From the NCBI GenBank assembly GCA_046349975.1, contig JAXMBH010000007.1, forward strand, positions 62,001-126,000: a stretch of 64,000 bases of DNA, in the 5' to 3' direction. The first letter of the stretch is position 1; each line of letters starts with the position of its first letter. A program made the position numbers and the translations under genes. Shown in pieces: positions 37,980-46,332 of the stretch. The notes under the pieces were generated by a model, which saw only the letters and a program-made list of their open reading frames with translations, was not told the DNA's origin and did not search any database. The DNA is from JABDGM01 sp046349975. GTDB lineage: Bacteria > Planctomycetota > Planctomycetia > Pirellulales > Lacipirellulaceae.

Positions 37980-38075
37980 GGGTGGCACGCCCTGAGTCTT
38001 CGAAGGGCGTGGTTACCACCGCAGCGAATCCACTGAGAGCCACGCCCTTCGCAAAGCCTCAGTGGGCGCCACCCT
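37980..38075. repeat. Nested inverted repeat (GGGTGGCACGCCCTGAG type)
   Basis: The outer arms GGGTGGCACGCCCTGAG (37980-37996) and CTCAGTGGGCGCCACCC pair with few mismatches; inner arms CGAAGGGCGTGG and CCACGCCCTTCG pair perfectly. It lies between two convergent genes and shares its words with the element at 31653-31733. Confidence 0.7.
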
Positions 38076-38098
38076 GCGCGTCGAACCACGCTTAGAGA

Positions 38099-40315
38099 TC
38101 ACACCGGCACGCGGAATGTGCGGGCGATCATGCGCCAGAGCCAGCGGGCGAGCGTAATGCGTTCGGTGACGATTTTTGCCTCGCCGCGGCCGCCGATGAT
38201 GAGGGGCGGCGCGCTTGGCGAGTCGAACTTCACGCGGACTTCGTAGTGCGGGCCTTCGTAGCCCGGCGCGATTAGGCCGGCGAGCAGGGGTGAGAGGTCG
38301 GCGCGGGCCACTTGTGCTTGTTCATTGCCGCTCGTCTCGTGACGGGCGACGTCGAGCACTTCGCCGGTGACGATTGCGCCGGGCGATTGAGCGATTTGCA
38401 GTCGGGCTGGCTGGCCGGGGGCGACAAATTTCACATCGGCATCACTTACTAGCAGCACGGCGGATAGGTGTTGCGGGTCGCCGATGAGGCAGGTGAGGGT
38501 GCCGGCTTTCACGCGGGCGCCGCGGGTGATGGGCTCCAGGAGCGAGCCAGTCCACACGGCGAGTTGACCGCTATTGTGTTTGTCGGCAGCGACGCGTGGA
38601 GCGGGAATAATGATGCCGTCGGTGGGGGCGATGAGGGTGAGTCGCTGGGCTTCGCTTTGCCGTTCGGCGAGTCGGCGCTGGGCATCGGCGAGGGCGGTGC
38701 GGGCGGTCGGTAGTTGGTCATTCGCTTCGTGGTCGACGCCACGGAGGCGTTCGAGGTGTTCGACGCGCAATTGCTTGAGCCGGCACTCGCCTTCGAGTTG
38801 GGCGAGTTCCACGTCGGTTTCAGGGTTGGAAAGGCGGCCGATGACATCGCCGCGTTTGACTTTGGCGCCGGCGGGCAGCATCGAGTCGAGCGTGCCATCA
38901 GTCGTAACGTAGATGCGGGCGGCGTCTTCCGGCATGAGCACGAGCGGAGCGGCAACGCGGTAATGGATCGGGATCGCCAGCACTGCCACAACGGCCGCGA
39001 GCGCGACTGCGGCGATGACGCCGAGCCGACGCGATGGCAATTCGCCCTGTTTAATGGGATTCCGTGCGAGCTCGATCGCCGACCGCACCGGCGTTATGAG
39101 CGCGCTGCCGAGGACAATGAAGCCGGCCAGGTAAGCGAGGTTCTCAAGACGATATGGCGCCAGCGTTTTCGTGAGGCCCCAGACGATCATCACGCAGACA
39201 AGTGCGAGATATGACTTCGAGGCGGTTGCATAGGCTGCCAGCCACGGTCGCTGGCGCGCGGGGAGCAGCGGGTCTTGGGTGGCGGGCTGGCCGAGGATCC
39301 ATTCCGACCAGAAATAGCGGTAAGCTTCGCGGGAACGTTGCCACAGGTTCGGCACCTCGACGAGGTCGGCGAAGACATAGTAGCCGTCGTAGCGCATGAG
39401 CGGGTTGCCATTCACGAGTAGCGTGTTGAGCGTGCAGATGAGCATGAGGTTGAGCGCGACGAGCTGGACGATGCCCGGTTGGGTGTGCCACCAGACGATC
39501 GTGGCAGCGGCGGCGAGGACGAGTTCGACCAGCACGCCGGCCGCGGAGACGGCGATGCGTCGCCACTTGCTGGGCAAGCGCCAGGCGTCGGTGACATCGC
39601 AGTACAGGCATGGCGCGAAGACCAGCAGCATGAAGCCGAGTTCGCGCACCTCGCCGCCGAAGTGTTTGCAGGTGAGGGCGTGGCCGAGCTCGTGGAGTAC
39701 TTTGGCGAGACCGATCGCGGCCAGAAGCCACGGCAGATTACGCCAATCGAAGAGAGCAGAGAGTTCGGGGAGGCGTGTGCGAAATTCGTCGAAGTGGCCG
39801 AAGACGAGCGACAGGGCGTAGAGCACGACTGCGGTGGCGGCGAGGCGCGCAGCGGGCGAGAACAGCCAGCGGCAGCGGCTGTGGGCGGCGGTGAGGAAGG
39901 CGTCGGGGTCGATGCCGCGGAAGCGCACGCCGAGGAGGCCGGTCCAAGCGAAGAGCCAGCGCTTGAGCGTGTCGCGTTCGCGGCGGGCCAGGAGCTCGCG
40001 ACCTTGGCCAGTGGATTCGCTCACGAGCAGGCCGGCCGCGTGCAGGCGGCTCATGAATTCCCAGATCGCGGCTGGCGTGATCGTTTGCGGCGAGAACGTG
40101 CGTTGGAACTGTCGCTGAAGTTCGGCGATCGTGACAGGTTCGCGGAGCCAATCAAACAGCGCGTATTCTTCGGCGGAGAAGTGAAAGTGTTCGAGCGTGA
40201 GTGGATCCTTCACGACCCAGGTCGTCGCACCCACGGTCTCCACACGCGTGGCAAGCAAGTCGGCCCGCGTACGAAGCGAGGTGGTTCGGTCGTTGGAGGA
40301 CTCGAGCATGGGCAT
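38099..40315 (-). CDS. M50-type peptide zinc metalloprotease fused to HlyD domain
   Basis: A 738-residue membrane protein. The N-terminal 130 residues form a winged-helix-like domain typical of YydH/COG1994 proteins. A membrane block follows with the zinc site HELGH (208-212) in LAKVLHELGHALTCKHFGG and the third ligand D310 in NPLMRYDGYY. From about residue 430 a hydrophobic helix leads into a HlyD-like half: a biotinyl-lipoyl strand (MPEDAARIYVTTDGTLDSM, VKRGDVIGRL), a coiled coil (LEGECRLKQLRVEHLERLRG) and the second lipoyl half with APTDGIIIPAP. The protein may cleave and pass peptides to the HlyD adaptors encoded just upstream. All zinc ligands are present. Confidence 0.82.
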   Translation of the reverse strand: MPMLESSNDRTTSLRTRADLLATRVETVGATTWVVKDPLTLEHFHFSAEEYALFDWLREPVTIAELQRQFQRTFSPQTITPAAIWEFMSRLHAAGLLVSESTGQGRELLARRERDTLKRWLFAWTGLLGVRFRGIDPDAFLTAAHSRCRWLFSPAARLAATAVVLYALSLVFGHFDEFRTRLPELSALFDWRNLPWLLAAIGLAKVLHELGHALTCKHFGGEVRELGFMLLVFAPCLYCDVTDAWRLPSKWRRIAVSAAGVLVELVLAAAATIVWWHTQPGIVQLVALNLMLICTLNTLLVNGNPLMRYDGYYVFADLVEVPNLWQRSREAYRYFWSEWILGQPATQDPLLPARQRPWLAAYATASKSYLALVCVMIVWGLTKTLAPYRLENLAYLAGFIVLGSALITPVRSAIELARNPIKQGELPSRRLGVIAAVALAAVVAVLAIPIHYRVAAPLVLMPEDAARIYVTTDGTLDSMLPAGAKVKRGDVIGRLSNPETDVELAQLEGECRLKQLRVEHLERLRGVDHEANDQLPTARTALADAQRRLAERQSEAQRLTLIAPTDGIIIPAPRVAADKHNSGQLAVWTGSLLEPITRGARVKAGTLTCLIGDPQHLSAVLLVSDADVKFVAPGQPARLQIAQSPGAIVTGEVLDVARHETSGNEQAQVARADLSPLLAGLIAPGYEGPHYEVRVKFDSPSAPPLIIGGRGEAKIVTERITLARWLWRMIARTFRVPV

Positions 40316-40324
40316 GAAGAAGAA

Positions 40325-40359
40325 GGGGGGAAGGGGGGAGGGGGGAAGGGGGAAGGGGG
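40325..40359. repeat. G-tract array (five runs of 5-6 G)
   Basis: Five runs of G (6, 6, 6, 5 and 5) separated by one or two A lie on the plus strand, directly upstream of the M50-HlyD start. On the transcribed mRNA (minus strand) the sequence is C-rich, on the other strand it fits an intramolecular G-quadruplex. It may limit expression or replication; it may equally be a slippage-prone repeat. Confidence 0.7.
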
Positions 40360-40397
40360 AAGGAATGAGGGAGGAATGACGAACTGATAATTGTTGG

Positions 40398-41294
40398 CTA
40401 ACGACTAACGGCTAACGCCATCTTTGCTGCCTGGCCGGGGCGGAGGCGGGCGTCGTGGTTGTCGATTTCGGCCCAGACGCGGACCTGGCCGGTGATGGGG
40501 TCGACTTCGGGGCTGACGAAGGCGATGTTGCCAGAGGCCTGTTGCTGTTGGCCGCCAAGTTCGACAACCAGTTTCGCCGGCGCTCCTGGTGCGACGCGGC
40601 TGGCGTCGTCGGCGCGGATGAAGCCCTCGGCTTTGAGACGGTCGGCGTTGACGATGCGCAGTGCTTTTTGCCCGGGCTCGGCCCATTCGCCTTTTCGCAG
40701 GTACACTTGTACGATGACGCCGTCGAACGGAGCCACGATTTGTCGGCGAGCGATTTGCACTTTGGCGGCATTGAGCTCGTTCTCTTGGGCTTTCATTTCG
40801 AGAGCAGCGATCGCCTGTTCGTGATCGGCCTGCTCAGACTCGAGCCGGTTCTTCTGCACGGTGAGGCGTTCGACATCGAGCTGCGATTGCGACACGCTCT
40901 TGGCGAACTTTTCGATCGATTCGTTCGATCGCCGCAGCTCGGCTTCGGAGACTTCGAGCGCTTTTTGAGCGTAACGCACCTTCACGTCGTTCGTGGCTTT
41001 CTCATGCGCGATGTCGTACTTGGCCTTGGCGGCATCGGCCGCGAGGCGCGGCACCTGGTCGTCGAGCTGAGCCAGCAGCGCGCCTTGCTTCACGCGCTGG
41101 CCTTCGTGCGCCGCGACATTCACCACGACACCGGCTTCCTGGGCGGGCAGCTCCGCTTCCTCGAGCAAGCGTAAGACCACGGATTCGACCGCGATCGTTC
41201 CCGAGTTGTTTGCGGCGTCATCGGCAAGCGCAGCAGTCGCAGCCACCGAGGCAGCCATTGCCACAGCGACTGTTTGGAAGAAATTAGTAGTCAT
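40398..41294 (-). CDS. HlyD-family periplasmic adaptor
   Basis: A 298-residue exported adaptor. Signal peptide TVAVAMAASVAATAALADD, then a lipoyl half (VESVVLRLLEEAELPAQEAGVV with VKQGALLAQLDD), a long coiled coil (about residues 85-185, KAKYDIAHEKATNDVKVRYAQ) and a second lipoyl half with APFDGVIVQVYLRKGEWAEPGQ, and a beta barrel with SPEVDPITGQVRVWAEI. These are the membrane-fusion-protein features of RND/ABC or HlyD exporters. It sits between the GAF-HlyD gene and the M50-HlyD gene, in the same orientation. ATG 41294 starts the signal peptide; the upstream in-frame sequence is a repeat. Confidence 0.87.
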   Translation of the reverse strand: MTTNFFQTVAVAMAASVAATAALADDAANNSGTIAVESVVLRLLEEAELPAQEAGVVVNVAAHEGQRVKQGALLAQLDDQVPRLAADAAKAKYDIAHEKATNDVKVRYAQKALEVSEAELRRSNESIEKFAKSVSQSQLDVERLTVQKNRLESEQADHEQAIAALEMKAQENELNAAKVQIARRQIVAPFDGVIVQVYLRKGEWAEPGQKALRIVNADRLKAEGFIRADDASRVAPGAPAKLVVELGGQQQQASGNIAFVSPEVDPITGQVRVWAEIDNHDARLRPGQAAKMALAVSR

Positions 41295-41322
41295 GTATCT
41301 GTGTTTCGTTCGAATTCGAATT

Positions 41323-41472
41323 TGAACCACGAAGGGCACACAGGGCACGAAGAGAAGAACCAATTAAGCACTCGTGAAGGCGCTGAGGGTGCGGAGCAAA
41401 TGGAATCAATGCTGTGGCCCAATATCTTCTTCTTTGGTTTTCCTTCGTGTCCTTTGTGTCTTTGTGGTTGAA
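41323..41472. repeat. Imperfect inverted repeat (TTGAACCACGAAG / CTTTGTGGTTGAA), copy 2
   Basis: The left arm TTGAACCACGAAGGGCACAC near 41323 and the right arm ending CTTTGTGGTTGAA at 41472 pair with several mismatches, leaving a loop of about 85-90 bases. It matches the element at 6641-6720. It fills the gap between the HlyD adaptor and GAF-HlyD genes. Confidence 0.65.
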
Positions 41473-41488
41473 TTCTTAATTTGCAGCA

Positions 41489-43612
41489 TTAAAACCGCCA
41501 CCATTCGACGGCGGCGTTCCAGATGTCGTGGAACCAAACGTAGCCGAGCGAGCGGCGGCCGCAGTCGATTTGGGCGCGGGCGGAGAGGCCTGGGCGGAGT
41601 TCGCTGGCGGCTGCGGCGACGACGTCGGGCGAGTCGAGGGCGACTTTGGCGAGAATCGTGGGGCGGGGCCGCGTGGTGGATTTGTCGGCCGGCACGTCGG
41701 CCGTTTGGCAAACTTCGGCGATGTGGCCGGCGTGTTCCGCCCGTTCATCGGAACCGAGGCGGAATCGCACCGGCAGCTCGGGTTGCAATTCGTGTTGGGC
41801 GGCGAGGACGTAGCCGATGCGGTCGTCGGGAATTTCGAGCTCGAGCTGCCAGGTGGACCTTACATCGGCGATCGAAACGAGCACTTCGCCGCGTTCAACC
41901 GGGCGGGTGATGAGCTGCTGGCCGACGTCCCAGGTGAGGACCCGGCCGGCGATCGGACTGGTCACGACGAGCCGATCGCGCTCGCGGTTGAGTAGTTCCA
42001 GCTCACGACGAGAATTGGCGACTTTTTGTTCGAGTTCCTGCTCTTCGGCCGAGAGGCGATACGATTCGACGGGGCTGGCATCGCGGACGGCGCGATTGGT
42101 TTTCGTGGCGCGGACGGCGTCGAGCTGGCGCTGGGCCGTTTCGAGTTCGCCGTCGACTCGTTTAAGTTCGAGTTCAAGCGCGGGGTCGCGCATCCGCACG
42201 AGCGGCTGGCTGGCTGTCACATCGGCGCCGTGTTTGACGAGCACTTCATCGACGACGCCGCTACGCGGGGCAAACACATCGCGGCGCACGGTGGGCTGCA
42301 TCGTGCCGGGAGCTTCGACGGTGAAATCGGCGGGCACCAGCACGAGCGCAGCCATTGCCGCAACGACGGCTGCGCTGATGATTGCGGTGCGCGTAATGTG
42401 CTCGTTGATGGCCGCCTTCGCTTGGCCGAGCGGTCGCATCAGCCAGCCGAGCGGCAGGCGGTCGAAGGTGAGGGCATTGTAGAGCGCCGTGCGCGAGATC
42501 TCGGCGACTTCCACCAGGCAGTCGCGCTCGAACTTGCCGTCGCGGGCGTCGAACTGTTCGGCGATGAGGACGAACTGCGGCCGCTGGGTCTGCCGCCGCG
42601 TGCGTTGCTTTTTTGAAAGGCCATCGTGATCGGCGTGGGCGAGAGCGGGCGCGCGGAGCGGAATGGCCCCGATGTGGCGGGCGTGCGACTCTTCTACATG
42701 CTGGGCGATTGCTTCAGCGACGGGCGGAAGGGCGTCGCATTCGCCGTCGTCGTAGAAGGCGGGCTCATCGGTTCGCCGCACGAGTTCGGCCACGTTGGCG
42801 AGTTGCCGGGCGGCGCCGCTGCGGCGTTCGACGCGGCTGACGCCGCTGGCCGCGAGCAGCTTGCACGAGTTGCCGCTGGCGACAAGCACGCTGAGGCGAT
42901 CGCAGTCGATGACGCGGCGGCCTTCGTTGGCAACGGCGTAGGCAGTGGCTGAGAGGCCCAATTCGTTGTGGATGAGTGGGCCGAGCTCCAGCAGCTCGGT
43001 GCGATGATGTTCGTCGCGCCGCCGCTGGCGAAGTTCGGAGAAAGCGTGATAGTCGGCGGCCAGCTCGCACACGGCCGTTAGATATTGCTCGCAGGCGCGT
43101 CCGGTGGCGGGGCTTGAGTCGCCGCGAAGCCAAAGTTCAATGACGGCGACGACAGGCGTTTGGGCGATTGCGCTTTTGTCTTCAGCTTCACTATTTAATA
43201 GTGCGCGCACAGGTCCAAGCACGAGCAGTTGGTCGGAACGGTTCGCTGCCTCGGGATGATCTTCATCGACCGTACGCGGTGAGACGCTCCGCACGTGGCC
43301 GTCGGCAATCGCTGCGAGGAGCAACGCTTCGTGCGCCCGACGCGCATCGTCCATAGCATCGACAATCTTTCCTTGTGCGAAGTCATTGCGGCCGATTTGC
43401 GCCACGCACTGCATCGCCGCCCCTGCGCGCAGCCACGCGGCCGCTCCGACGGCAGAGAGTGCTCTCACGCTCTGGTCGAGGACTGTGCGATAGAACTCGG
43501 GCGGCGCGACCGGGGAACGAGCCAGCTGGCCGAGGGCTGCGAAGATATCTTCGAGCTCTTGCCAGGTGTGGGGATCCCGCGGGCTGCCGCTCGTGGAAAG
43601 AGGAGCGGACAT
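41489..43612 (-). CDS. HlyD-like protein with large N-terminal sensory region
   Basis: A 707-residue protein. The first 400 residues look soluble and GAF-like: LLVLGPVRALLNS, RRVIDCDRLSVLVASGNSCKLLAASGVS and HIGAIPLRAP correspond to GAF strand/helix patterns, so a sensory domain is likely. One membrane helix (ITRTAIISAAVVAAMAALVLV) is followed by a HlyD half: APGTMQPTVRRDVFAPRSGVV, VKHGADVTASQPLVRM, coiled coil (ELKRVDGELETAQRQLDAV), VTSPIAGRVLTWDVG and the beta barrel. I take ATG 43612 (MSAPLSTSGSP) as start; the longer frame to 43816 would add low-complexity residues. GAF with HlyD in one chain is an unusual combination and hints at ligand-gated export. Confidence 0.72.
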   Translation of the reverse strand: MSAPLSTSGSPRDPHTWQELEDIFAALGQLARSPVAPPEFYRTVLDQSVRALSAVGAAAWLRAGAAMQCVAQIGRNDFAQGKIVDAMDDARRAHEALLLAAIADGHVRSVSPRTVDEDHPEAANRSDQLLVLGPVRALLNSEAEDKSAIAQTPVVAVIELWLRGDSSPATGRACEQYLTAVCELAADYHAFSELRQRRRDEHHRTELLELGPLIHNELGLSATAYAVANEGRRVIDCDRLSVLVASGNSCKLLAASGVSRVERRSGAARQLANVAELVRRTDEPAFYDDGECDALPPVAEAIAQHVEESHARHIGAIPLRAPALAHADHDGLSKKQRTRRQTQRPQFVLIAEQFDARDGKFERDCLVEVAEISRTALYNALTFDRLPLGWLMRPLGQAKAAINEHITRTAIISAAVVAAMAALVLVPADFTVEAPGTMQPTVRRDVFAPRSGVVDEVLVKHGADVTASQPLVRMRDPALELELKRVDGELETAQRQLDAVRATKTNRAVRDASPVESYRLSAEEQELEQKVANSRRELELLNRERDRLVVTSPIAGRVLTWDVGQQLITRPVERGEVLVSIADVRSTWQLELEIPDDRIGYVLAAQHELQPELPVRFRLGSDERAEHAGHIAEVCQTADVPADKSTTRPRPTILAKVALDSPDVVAAAASELRPGLSARAQIDCGRRSLGYVWFHDIWNAAVEWWRF

Positions 43613-43858
43613 ACCACTCAGTATAGCCAGCTTGGCTATTTTCGCGCGGGTTTGGCTGGTGGTGGCAATGCCATCATGCGGCGGAGTGCGGCTATAAATT
43701 GGGCTCTTTGCAGCAACTGAAGCGGTCGTATCGAAATTGATGATGATGCCGGTTGTGAGAGCCGATGATTGACTAGCGATTCCACAAGGAGGGGGCGGCG
43801 TAATGTGCGCCGGCACTTTTCGACGGAATCGCAGGAATTCGGTGGGCGGATTCCGTCA

Positions 43859-46210
43859 ATGCTCGAATCGCGTCAGCACATGCACGGTCGGCTGCGTAAC
43901 ATCCTGAATCTGCTTGTGGCCAGCACGATGGTGCTGCCGAGCGGTTGTTTTTTGCCCGATCGGAAGTCGTTTAAGGCGAATATTCCCGAGGGTACGTACG
44001 CGAAGGTTGCGTCGGAGATCGAGTACCCCACCGAGTCGGCGTGTACCGAGAGTACGGCGGACGAATCGCTGGCGTCGCCGCAGCCATGGACGATCAAGAC
44101 CGAGGGCACGCCCGATTATTGGGACATGTCGCTCGAAGAGTGCATTCAACTGACGCTGCAAAATTCGCGCGTGCTGCGCGATTTGGGCGGCGCGGTCGTG
44201 CGGGCGCCGAGTTCGACACGGACGGCGCTTGATCCGGCTGCGGCGGAAACCGACCCGCGCACCGGCATTGAGGCGGCGCTGAGTGCGTTCGATGCCCAGT
44301 TCCTCACGAGCGTGTTCTGGGAGAAGAACGACCGAGCGCTCAACAACGAATTTTTTGGCGGCGGTACGCGGCTGTTGTTCCAGGACGCCGGCGTATTTCA
44401 GGCGGCGATTACGAAGCGGGCCGTCACCGGCGACACGTTCACAATCCGCCACAATGTGGATTACGACGCGAACAACGCGCCCGGCAATTTGTTCTACAGC
44501 GCGTGGAATACGAACGTGGAAGCGGAGATTCGCCACCCGTTCCTGCAGGGCGCGGGGCTGGAATACAACCGCATTGCGGGACCGCTGGCGACGCCGGGCG
44601 TGTACAACGGCGTGTTGATTGCGCGCATTAACACGGATGTTGCGCTGACCGATTTCGAAATCGCGGTGCGCGACCTGGTGAGCAACGTCGAGAACGCGTA
44701 TTGGGATTTGTATTACGGCTATCGAGTGCTGGATGCGCGCGTAAAGGCCCGTGACGCAGCGCTCGATACGTGGCGGAAGATTTACGCGTTATACGAAGTC
44801 AATCGCCGCGGGGGCGAAGCCGAGAAGGAAGCGCAGGCGCGCTCGCAGTACTTCGCGTTTCAACAGGATGTGCAGAATGCCCTCAGCGGCGAGCCGTACG
44901 AGGAATCGCGCAATTGGAATGGTTTGCCGAGCGGTGCATTTCGCAGCACGGGCGGCGTGTTGTTGTCGGAGCGCCGGCTGCGGCTGTTGATGGGCTTGCC
45001 GCCGAGCGACAACAAACTCCTGCGGCCGACGGACGAGCCGATTGCGGCGAAAGTGGATTTCGACTGGCCGCAAGTGACAGCGGAAGCGAGCACGCGGCGG
45101 GCTGAGCTGCGCCGGCAGAAGTTCCAGATTCGCCGGCGTGAACTGGAACTTATCGCGAGCAAGAACAATCTACTGCCGCGGCTAGATGGTGTGGGCCGCT
45201 ATCGGTGGCGCGGCTTTGGCGATACGCTCTTCCCAGACAAGGATCCGCCGTTGCCGCGGTTCGATAATGCGTACGAAGACCTGACGTCGGGCGACTTCCA
45301 AGAATGGCAACTCGGCTTCGAGCTGAACGTGCCGATCGGCTTCCGGCAGGCGCACGTGGCTACGCGGAACGCGGAGCTCCTGCTCGCTCGCGAGCGGGCG
45401 ATTCTGCGCGATCAGCAGCGGGAGATCATTCACGAATCGGCAGATGCGATTTCGGAAATGGACCGCGCGTATGCCGTGCTGCAGACCAGTTACAACCGCC
45501 TGGCGGCGAATCGCGATCAGCTCGGCGCGGTGGGGGCAGCGTACGACAACGACAAAGTTACGCTCGACTTGTTCCTGGATGCCCAGCGTCGCGTCGCCGA
45601 TTCGGAGACCGACTACCACTTGAATCGCACGCGCTACGCGCTGGCGACCAAGAACGTGCACTTCGTGAAAGGCACGCTGCTGGATTACGACGGCGTGTGC
45701 CTGGCCGAAGGGGCCTGGCCAGGCAAGGCGTACGAAGACGCGGCGGAGCGCGAGCGGCTGAGCATGCGGCCGCGGCCGCTGAATTACGCGTCGTCGCGAG
45801 CCCCGATCGTGGCGGTGGGACCGTTCGATCAGCGTCCCGGTTCGGAATGCACGGCGCAACCGAGTGGCGGCGCCGCGCCAGAGAACGATACGCTGCCGGC
45901 GCCGAGCGATGTGCAGCCGTTGCCGCCGCTGGGCGGCGGCGCGAGCCACTCGAGCCCGCCGCAGGTTAGCCAGCCCGCGGGCGTGAGCGTGGACGCGACC
46001 GAGAAATCGCTCGCCAGTCCCAGCGCGGCCAGCGGTTCCGCGGGCGCGACGTGTGATTATCCCGTCATCGGTGCGAGTTATGCCGATCCGGCAGCCGTAT
46101 CAGCGCATCCGATCGTGCTGCGGACGAGCGATGTGGCGCCCGCATTGCGCCAAGAGGCGGCCCCGCCCGCGGAGCCGCAGCGGTTGCCACCGACGACGTC
46201 TTCTCGATAA
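43859..46210 (+). CDS. TolC-like outer-membrane efflux lipoprotein
   Basis: A 783-residue protein. After a basic leader the hydrophobic segment NLLVASTMVLPSGC ends in a possible lipobox, so it is likely a lipoprotein. The TolC fold shows as SLEECIQLTLQNSRVLRDLGG at the start of the first hairpin, then long heptad-like helices (LTDFEIAVRDLVSNVENAYWDLYYGYR, RAELRRQKFQIRRRELELIASKNNLLPRLDG, SETDYHLNRTRYALATKNVHFVKG). The C-terminal 150 residues are Pro/Ser-rich. It is divergent from the GAF-HlyD gene across a 246-base region. I use ATG 43859. It should be the outer-membrane channel for the adaptors encoded next to it. Confidence 0.85.
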   Translation: MLESRQHMHGRLRNILNLLVASTMVLPSGCFLPDRKSFKANIPEGTYAKVASEIEYPTESACTESTADESLASPQPWTIKTEGTPDYWDMSLEECIQLTLQNSRVLRDLGGAVVRAPSSTRTALDPAAAETDPRTGIEAALSAFDAQFLTSVFWEKNDRALNNEFFGGGTRLLFQDAGVFQAAITKRAVTGDTFTIRHNVDYDANNAPGNLFYSAWNTNVEAEIRHPFLQGAGLEYNRIAGPLATPGVYNGVLIARINTDVALTDFEIAVRDLVSNVENAYWDLYYGYRVLDARVKARDAALDTWRKIYALYEVNRRGGEAEKEAQARSQYFAFQQDVQNALSGEPYEESRNWNGLPSGAFRSTGGVLLSERRLRLLMGLPPSDNKLLRPTDEPIAAKVDFDWPQVTAEASTRRAELRRQKFQIRRRELELIASKNNLLPRLDGVGRYRWRGFGDTLFPDKDPPLPRFDNAYEDLTSGDFQEWQLGFELNVPIGFRQAHVATRNAELLLARERAILRDQQREIIHESADAISEMDRAYAVLQTSYNRLAANRDQLGAVGAAYDNDKVTLDLFLDAQRRVADSETDYHLNRTRYALATKNVHFVKGTLLDYDGVCLAEGAWPGKAYEDAAERERLSMRPRPLNYASSRAPIVAVGPFDQRPGSECTAQPSGGAAPENDTLPAPSDVQPLPPLGGGASHSSPPQVSQPAGVSVDATEKSLASPSAASGSAGATCDYPVIGASYADPAAVSAHPIVLRTSDVAPALRQEAAPPAEPQRLPPTTSSR

Positions 46211-46270
46211 CTTTACAATCCGCGGCCGCTCGACATGTGCGGCACGTCTGCGGATGATAAGCGTAGCGGC

Positions 46271-46320
46271 GGGCGGCTCGCGTGCCGCAGTTTCAGCCTT
46301 GCTCGACAGGCGAGCCGCCT
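46271..46320. repeat. Hairpin element (GGGCGGCTCGC / GCGAGCCGCCT)
   Basis: An 11-bp imperfect inverted repeat with a 28-base loop lies between the TolC-like gene and the PhoR-like gene, 12 bases before the latter's start. It may attenuate read-through. Confidence 0.55.
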
Positions 46321-46332
46321 GTCGTACGTGCA

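Noticed and set aside
41274..41471. A short plus-strand frame with a similar NHEGHTGHEE peptide.
   Set aside because: Same inverted repeat family; not a gene.
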